DNA from: Aegilops tauschii subsp. strangulata
Taxonomy: Eukaryota > Streptophyta > Magnoliopsida > Poales > Poaceae
Reading direction: 5' to 3'
Length of the DNA stretch: 64,000 nucleotides
NCBI RefSeq assembly: GCF_002575655.3
Contig: NC_053039.3
Location: 236,880,622-236,944,621, forward strand
The position numbers and the translations under genes were made by a program. Under the pieces are notes generated by a model. It was not told the DNA's origin. It was given only the letters and a program-made list of their open reading frames with translations, and made no database searches. The first letter of the stretch is position 1. Every line of letters begins with the position of its first letter. Below are positions 57,037 to 64,000 of the stretch, one piece after another.

Positions 57037-58960
57037 GTGGCATCCGAGCCTGGTTTTATGCGTTGATGTTATATGCACGAGTAGAACACAAGTGAGTTGT
57101 GGGCGATATAAGTCATACTGCTTACCAGCATGTCATACTTTGGTTCGGCGGTATTGTTGGATGAAGCGGCCCGGACCGACATTACGCGTACGCTTACGCG
57201 AGACTGGTTCTACCGACGTGCTTTGCACACAGGTGGCTGGCGGGTGTCAGTTTCTCCAACTTTAGTTGAACCGAGTGTGGCTACGCCCGGTCCTTGTGAA
57301 GGTTAAAACAGCACCAACTTGACAAACTATTGTTGTGGTTTTGATGCGTAGGTAAGAACGGTTCTTGCTAAGCCCGTAGCAGCCACGTAAAATTTGCAAC
57401 AACAAAGTAGAGGACGTCTAACTTGTTTTTGCAGGGCATGTTGTGATGTGATATGGTCAAGACATGATGCTAAATTTTATTGTATGAGATGATCATGTTT
57501 TCTAACCGAGTTATCGGCAACTGGCAGGAGCCATATGGTTGTCGCTTTATTGTATGCAATGCAATCGCCCTGTAATGCTTTACTTTATCACTAAGCGGTA
57601 GCGATAGTCGTAGAAGCATAAGATTGGCGAGACGACAACGATGCTATGATGAAGATCAAGGTGTCGTGCCGATGACGATGGTGATCATGACGGTGCTTCG
57701 GAGATGGAGATTACAAGCACAAGATGATGATGGCCATATCATATCACTTATATTGATTGCATGTGATGTTTATCTTTTATGCATCTTATCTTGCTTTGAT
57801 TGACGGTAGCATTATAAGATGATCCCTCACTAAATTATCAAAGTATAAGTGTTCTCTCTGAGTATGCACCGTTGCGAAAGTTCTTCGTGCTGAGACACCA
57901 CGTGATGATTGGGTGTGATAGGCTCTACGTTCAAATACAACGGGTGCAAAACAGTTGCACACGCGGAATACTCAGGTTAAGCTTGACGGCCTAGCATATA
58001 ACAGATATGGCCTCGGAACACGGAGACCGAAAGGTCGAGCGTGAATCATATAGTAGATATGATCAACATAGTGATGTTCACCGTTGAAACTACTCCATCT
58101 CACGTGATGATCGGACATGGTTTAGTTGATATGGATCACGTGATCACTTAGAGGATTAGAGGGATGTCTATCTAAGTGGGAGTTCTTAAGTAATATGATT
58201 AATTGAACTTAAATTTATCATGAACTTAGTCCTGATAGTATTAGCATATTTATGTTGTAGATCAATAGCTCGCGTTAAGCTCCACTGTTTTATTTTTGAT
58301 ATGTTCCTAGAGAAAACTAGGTTGAAAGATGTTAGTAGCAATGATGCGGACTTGGTCCGTGAACTGAGGATTTTCCTCATTGCTGCACAGAAGAATTACG
58401 TCCTTGATGCACCGCTAGGTGACAGACCTATTGCAGGAGCAGATGCAGACGTTATGAACGTGTGGCTAGCTCAATATGATGACTACTTGATAGTTTAGTG
58501 CACCATGCTTAACGGCTTAGAATCGGGACTTCAAAGACGTTTTGAACGTCATGGACCATATGAGATGTTCCAGGAGTTGAAGTTAATATTTTAAGCAAAT
58601 ACCCGAGTTGAGAGATATGAAGTCTTCAACAGGTTCTATAGCTAAAAGATGGAGGAGAATAGCTCAAGTAGTGAGCATGTACTCAGATTGTCTGGGTACT
58701 ACAATCGCTTGAATCAAGTGGGAGTTAATCTTCCAGATAAAATAGTGATTGACAGAATTCTCTAGTCACCATCACCAAGTTAGTAGAACTTCGTGATGAA
58801 CTATAGTATGCAAGGGATGACGAAAACGATTCCCGTGCTTTTCATGATGATGAAATTGACGAAGGTAGAAATCAAGAAAAGCATCAAGTGTTGATGGTTG
58901 ACAAGACCACTAGTTTCAAGAAAAGGGCAAAGGGAAGAAGGGGAACTTCAAGTGGGAGAC
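57037..58960 (+). pseudogene. Leader and decayed gag of element I
   Basis: Starts with a degenerate iMet-type primer site (TGGCATCCGAGCC, 57038-57050). About 1.2 kb of leader without a gene follows. A Copia-type gag remnant lies at about 58220-58950: the frame 58220-58498 includes LRIFLIAAQKNYVLDAPLGD, and later stops and shifts break it. The purine tract aagtgggagac (58950-58960) abuts the 3' LTR. The pol region between gag and the tract has been lost. Confidence 0.75.
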
Positions 58961-59792
58961 TGAAGGAAATATGCCCTAGAGGCAATAATAAAGTTATTAT
59001 TTATTTCCTTATATCATGATAAATGTTTATTATTCATGCTAGAATTGTATTAACCGGACACATAATACATGTGTGAATACATAGACAAGCAGAGTGTCAC
59101 TAGTATGCCTCTACTTGACTAGCTCGTTAATTAAAGATGGTTGTGTTTCCTAACCATAGACATGAGTTGTCATTTGATTAGCGGGATCACATCATTAGGA
59201 GAATGATGTGATTGACTTGACCCATTCCGTTAGCTTAGCACTTGATCGTTTAGTTTGTTGCTATTGCTTTCTTCATGACTTATACATGTTCCTATGACTA
59301 TGAGATTATGCAACTCCCGTTTACCGGAGGAACACTTTGTGTGCTACCAAACGTCACAACGTAACTGGGTGATTATAAAGGTGCTCTACAGGTGTCTCCA
59401 AAGGTACTTGTTGGGTTGGCGTATTTCGAGATTAGGATTTGTCACTCCGATTGTCGGAGAGGTATCTCTGGGCCCACTCGGTAATGCACATCACTTAAGC
59501 CTTGCAAGCATTGCAACTAATGAGTTAGTTGTGGGATGATGTATTACAGAACGAGTAAAGAGACTTGCCGGTAACGAGATTGAACTAGGTATTGAGATAC
59601 CGACGATCGAATCTCGGGCAAGTAACATACCGATGACAAAGGGAACAACGTATGTTGTTATGCGGTTTGACCGATAAAGATCTTCGTAGAATATGTGGGA
59701 GCCAATATGAGCATCCAGGTTCCGCTATTGGTTACTGGCCGGAGACGTGTCTCGGTCATGTCTACATAGTTCTCGAACCCGTAGGGTCCGCA
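58961..59792 (+). repeat. 3' LTR of element I, first portion
   Basis: Matches 55296-56127 and breaks at gggtccgca, where the intact copy reads gggtccgcacgcttaaag. ccgca (59788-59792) is the expected duplication made by J. Confidence 0.9.
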
Positions 59793-61500
59793 TGTTGGGG
59801 AACGTAGCAGAAACTCAAAATTTTCTACGCATCACCAAGATCAATCTATGGAGTAATCTAGCAACGAGGGGAAGGGGAGTGCATCTACATACCCTTGTAG
59901 ATCGTGATGCGGAAGCGTTGCAAGAACGCGGATGAAGGAGTCGTACTCGTAGCGATTCAGATCGCGGTTGATTCCGATCTAAGCGCCGAACCACGGCGCC
60001 TCCGCGTTCAACACACGTGCAGCCCGGTGACGTCTCCCACGCCTTGATCCAGCAAGGATAGAGGGAGAGGTTGGGGAAGACTCCGTCCAGCAGCAGCACG
60101 ACGGCGTGGTGGTGATGGAGGAGCGTGGCAATCCTGCAGGGCTTCACCAAGCACCGCGGGAGAGGAGGACATGGAAGAGGGGGGAGGGCTGCACCAAAAC
60201 TTGGTTGCTGCTGCCCTCCCACCCCCCACATATATATAGGGGCAAGGGAGAGGGGGGCTGGCCCCCTCAGATCCAATCTGAGGAGGGGGCGGCGGCCAGG
60301 GGGGTTGCCTTGCCCCCCAAGGCAAGGGGGGCGCCTCCCCTCAGGGTTCCCCAAACCCCCAGGCGCATGGGCCCTGGGAGGGAAGGCGCCCAGCCCACTA
60401 AGGGGCTGGTCCCTCTCCACATACAGCCCATAGGGCCCTTCGGGGCTGGTGGCCCCTCCCGGTGGACCCCCAGAACCCTCCGGTGGACCCCCGGAACCCT
60501 CCGGTGGTCCCGGTACATTACCGGTGACGCCCGAAACTCTTCTGGTGGCCAAAACGGGACTTCCCATATATAAATCTTTACCTCCGGACCATTCCGGAAC
60601 TCCTCGTGACGTCCGGGATCTCATCCGGGACTCCGAACAACATTCGGTAACCACGTATATCTATTCCCTATAACCCTAGCGTCATCGAACCTTAAGTGTG
60701 TAGACCCTACGGGTTCGGGAACCATGCAGACATGACCGAGACGTTCTCCGGTCAATAACCAACAGCGGGATCGGATGAACCACGATGTCGTGGATTCAAT
60801 CAATCCCGTATACAATTCCCTTTGTCAATCGGTATAGTACTTGCCCCAGATTCGATCGTCGGTATCCCGATACCTTGTTCAATCTCATTACCGGCAAGTC
60901 TCTTTACTCGTTCCGTAACACATCATCCCGTGATCAACTCCTTGGTCACATTGTGCACATTATGACGATGTCCTACCGAGTGGGCCCAGAGATACCTCTC
61001 CGTTTACACGGAGTGACAAATCCCAGTCTCGATTCGTGCCAACCCAACAGACACTTTCGGAGATACCTGTAGTGCACCTTTATAGCCACCCAGTTACGTT
61101 GTGACGTTTGGTACACCCAAAGCATTCCTACGGTATCCGGGAGTTGCACAATCTCATGGTCTAAGGAAATGATACTTGACATTAGAAAAGCTCTTAGCAA
61201 ACGAACTACACGATCTTGTGCTAGGCTTAGAATTGGGTCTTGTCCATCACATCATTCTCCTAATGATGTGATCCCGTTATCAACGACATCCAATGTCCAT
61301 GGTCAGGAAACCGTAACCATCTATTGATCAACGAGCTAGTCAACTAGAGGCTTACTAGGGACATGGTGTTGTCTATGTATCCACACATGTATCTGAGTTT
61401 CCTATCAATACAATTCTAGCATGGATAATAAACGATTATCATGAACAAGGAAATATAATAATAACCAATTTATTATTGCCTCTAGGGCATATTTCCAACA
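59793..61500 (-). repeat. 3' LTR of element J
   Basis: 1708 bp. On the minus strand it begins TGTTGGAAATATGCCC at 61500 and ends GTTCCCCAACA at 59793. A TATA run (tatatatagg, 60231-60240) and a 20 bp tandem repeat (CGGTGGACCCCCGGAACCCT-type, 60460-60512) lie inside. It is a different subfamily from the LTR of I. Confidence 0.88.
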
Positions 61501-62116
61501 GTCTCCCACTTGCACTAGAGTCAATAATCTAGTTCACATCACCATGTGATTAACACTCACAGGTCACATCACCATGTGACCAACATCCAAAGAGTTTACT
61601 AGAGTCAACAATCTAGTTCACATCACTATGTGATTAACACTCAATGAGTTCTGGTTTGATCATGTTATGCTTGTGAGAGAGGTTATTAGTCAACGGGTCT
61701 GAACCTTTCCAATCCGTGTGTGCTTTACGAATATCTATGTCATCTTGTGGATGCTACCACGCGCTACTTGGAGCCATTTCAAATAACTGCTCTACTATAA
61801 GAATCCGGTTTACTACTCAGAGTCATCCGGATTAGTATCAAAGTTCGCATCGACGTAACCCTTTACGACGAACTCCTTTTCACCTCCATAATCGAGAAAA
61901 TTCCTTAGTCCACTAGATACTAAGGATAAGTTCGACCGCTGTCATGTGATCCATTCCCGGATCACTATTGTACCCCTTGACCAACTCATGGCAAGGCACA
62001 CTTCATGTGCGGTACACAGCATAGCATACTGTAGAGCCTACGTCTAAAGCATAGGGGACGACCTTCGTCCTTTCTGTCTCTTCTGCTGTGGTCAGGTCTT
62101 GAGTCTTACTCAATAC
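61501..62116 (-). other. Polypurine tract and 3' internal region of element J
   Basis: Minus strand AAGTGCAAGTGGGAGAC-type purine tract abuts the LTR (61501-61514). Imperfect repeats of cacatcaccatgtga and acactcac follow at 61530-61650. The RNase H coding expected here is only faintly readable. Confidence 0.55.
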
Positions 62117-63129
62117 TCACACCTTGTAACACAGCCAAGAACTCCTTCTTTGTTGATCTATTTTGAACTCTTTCAAAATCATGTCAAGGTGTGCGTTCTT
62201 TGAAAGTATCATCAGGCGTCTTGATCTATCTCTGTAGATCTTGATGCCCAATATGTAAGCAGCTTTATCCAGGTCTTCCTTTGAAAAACTCCTTTCAAAC
62301 AATCCTTTATGCTTTCCAGAAATTTTACATCATTTCGGATCAACAATATGTCATTCACATATACTTATCAGAAATGTTGTAGCGCTCCCACTCACTTTAT
62401 TGTAAATACAAGTTTCTAACAAACTTTGTATAAACCCAAAAACTTTGATCACTCCATCAAAGCGTATATCCTAACTCCGAGATGCTTGCTCTAGTCCATG
62501 GAAGGATCGCTGGAGCTAGCATACCTTTTAGCATCCTTAGGATCGACAAAACCTTTCTGATTGTATCACATACAACCTTTCCTTACGAAAACTGGTAAGG
62601 AAACTTGTGTTGACATCCATCTGCCAGATTTCATAAATGCAGCTAATGCTAACATGATTCCGACGGACTTAAGCATCGCTACGGATGAGAAAATCTCATC
62701 GTAGTCAACTCCTTGAACTTGTGAAAATACTCTTTGCCACAAGTCGAGCTTCATAGACGGTAACATTACCGTCCATGTCCGTCTTCTTCTTACAGATCCA
62801 TTTATCTCAATGGCTTGCCGATCATCGGGCAAGTTCACCAAAGTCCATGCTTTGTTCTGATACATGGATCCTATCTCAGATTTCATGGCTTCTAACCATT
62901 TGTCGGAATATGGGCCCACCATCGCTTCTCCATAGCTCGTAGGTTCAGTATTGTCTAACAACATGATATCTAAGACAGGATTACCGTACCACTCAGGAGT
63001 AGTACATATCCTTGTCGACCTACGAGGTTTGGTAGTGACTTGATCCGAAGTTTCATGATCACTATCATAAGCTTCCACTTCAATTGGTGTAGGTGCCACA
63101 GGAACAACTTCCTGTGCCCTGCTACACAC
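62117..63129 (-). pseudogene. Copia reverse transcriptase (RVT_2-type) of element J, inactive
   Basis: The frame 63129-62566 contains RRSTRICTTPEWYG, WLEAMKSEIGSMYQNKAWTL and QVQGVDYDEIFSSVAMLKS. A later piece, 62302-62117, has MFERSFSKEDLDKAAYILGI and LSKNAHLDMILKEF. Frameshifts lie near 62825, 62560 and 62310. The catalytic YVDD motif reads YVND (62350-62361), and stops surround it. It would have copied the element RNA in virus-like particles. Confidence 0.8.
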
Positions 63130-64000
63130 TAGTTGAAGTTATGGTTCAATAACCTCATCAAGTCTCCAACATCCTCCCACTCAATTCTTTCGAGAGAAAC
63201 TTTTTCTCGAGAAAGGACCTGTTACTTCCAGATCTGAAATAGGAGGTATACCCAACTGTTTTGGGTATTCTATGAAGATGCATTTATCCGCTTTGGGTTC
63301 GAGCTTATCAGCCTGAAACTTTTTCACATAAGCATCGCAGCCCCAAACTTTTAAGAAACGACAACTTAGGTTTCTCTAAACGGTGTCGTCTCAACGGAAT
63401 TGCGTGGTGCCCTATTTAAAGTGAATGCGGTTGTCTCTAATGCCTGACCCATAAACGATAGTGGTAAAGAGACATCATGGCATGCACCATATCCAATAGG
63501 GTGCAGTTATGATGTTTGGACACACCATCACATTGTGGTGTTCCAGGCGGTATTAATTGTGAAACACTTTCCACAATGTCTTAATTGTGTGCCAAACTCG
63601 TAACTCAGATATCTCTATGATCATATCATAGACATTTTATCCTCTTGTCACGACGATCTTCAACTTCACTCTGAAATTACTTGAACCTTTCAATAATTCA
63701 GACTTGTGTTTCATCAAGTAAATATTCTCAGCATCTACTCAAATCATCTGTGAAGTAAGAACATATCGATATCCACTGCGTGCCTCAGCACTCACTGGAC
63801 TGCACACATCAAATGTATTACTTCCAACAAGTTGCTCTCTTGTTCCATCTTACTGAAAACGAGGCCTTTCAGTCATCTTGCCCATGTGGTATGATTTGCA
63901 TGTCTCAAGTGATTCAAAATCAAGTGAGTCCAAACGATCCATCTGCATGGAGTTTCTTCATGCATATATACCAATAGACATGGTTCGCATGTCTCAATCT
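63130..64000 (-). pseudogene. Copia integrase remnant of element J
   Basis: Minus strand segments in shifting frames read GTPQCDGVS, TLLDMVHAMMSLYH (about 63450-63545) and LSFLKVWGCDAYVKKFQAD (about 63310-63370), the C-terminal part of a Copia integrase core and its tail. No continuous frame exceeds about 60 codons. The sequence continues past the window. Confidence 0.65.

Larger units (their letters stand above)
55296..59792 (+). mobile_element. Element I: Copia retrotransposon (Angela/WIS/BARE-1 group), lacking pol
   Basis: 5' LTR 55296-57036, internal region 57037-58960, 3' LTR from 58961 interrupted at 59792 by element J. The internal domain is only 1.9 kb, with a decayed gag and no protease, integrase or reverse transcriptase, so the element is a deletion derivative. 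The two LTRs differ at about nine sites over about 830 comparable bases. Confidence 0.88.
59793..64000 (-). mobile_element. Element J: Copia retrotransposon (Angela/WIS/BARE-1 group), minus strand, 3' half
   Basis: 3' LTR 59793-61500 and damaged reverse transcriptase, RNase H-side and integrase coding to the window end. Its 5' LTR and gag lie to the right, outside. It is inserted in the 3' LTR of I. Confidence 0.88.

Overview
The window is plant repeat DNA, almost certainly from a Triticeae grass (wheat, Aegilops, barley or rye). The evidence is Copia LTRs with the GGAAATATGCCCTAGAGG start typical of the Angela/WIS/BARE-1 group, Gypsy LTRs opening TGATACGTCTCC with a tRNA-Asp-type primer binding site, and a CACTA transposon with a CACTACTGGAATCAGG terminus and subterminal TTTGCCGTC repeats (Caspar-like). 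I found no single-copy host gene, tRNA, rRNA or CRISPR. Family names come from recognition, not from a database search.

The layout is a nest that can be unpicked from target-site duplications. The deepest layer is a broken PIF/Harbinger ORF1-like gene present as two neighbouring copies (copy 1 in pieces 10968-11101 and 45998-46500; copy 2 46904-47897). Copy 1 was hit by two Gypsy elements only 134 bp apart. Element A (187-10967, minus) itself carries a Copia LTR (1-186) and a non-autonomous LTR element H (3148-9991). Element B (11102-45997, plus, TSD tcgcc/tcacc) carries the CACTA element (14635-22262, TSD cac) in its protease region and a long-LTR Gypsy element C (26018-45388, minus, TSD ttaat) in its 3' LTR. 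One LTR of C in turn holds a scrap of another Gypsy gag (E, 28250-28697) and Gypsy element D (28698-37990, minus).

To the right, PIF copy 2 is cut by the LTR of a GC-rich retrotransposon G (47898-49691), which is cut by Gypsy element F (from 49692, plus), which is cut by Copia element I (from 55296), whose 3' LTR is cut by a minus-strand Copia element J (59793 to the window end).

A, B, D and F encode gag and an aspartic protease at most and carry no reverse transcriptase or integrase, so they look like parasites that depended on partners elsewhere. C and J keep only damaged polymerase pieces, and H has an orphan ORF. The CACTA transposase (TNP2 plus DUF4216-like tail) is dead. Next to it sits an open three-exon reading frame (20442-21366) for a 123-residue coiled-coil protein with a C-terminal membrane segment. 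That frame, the two long hairpins in the same element, the internal copies of the polypurine tract in the Gypsy elements, and the orphan ORFs of D and H are the most interesting objects here.
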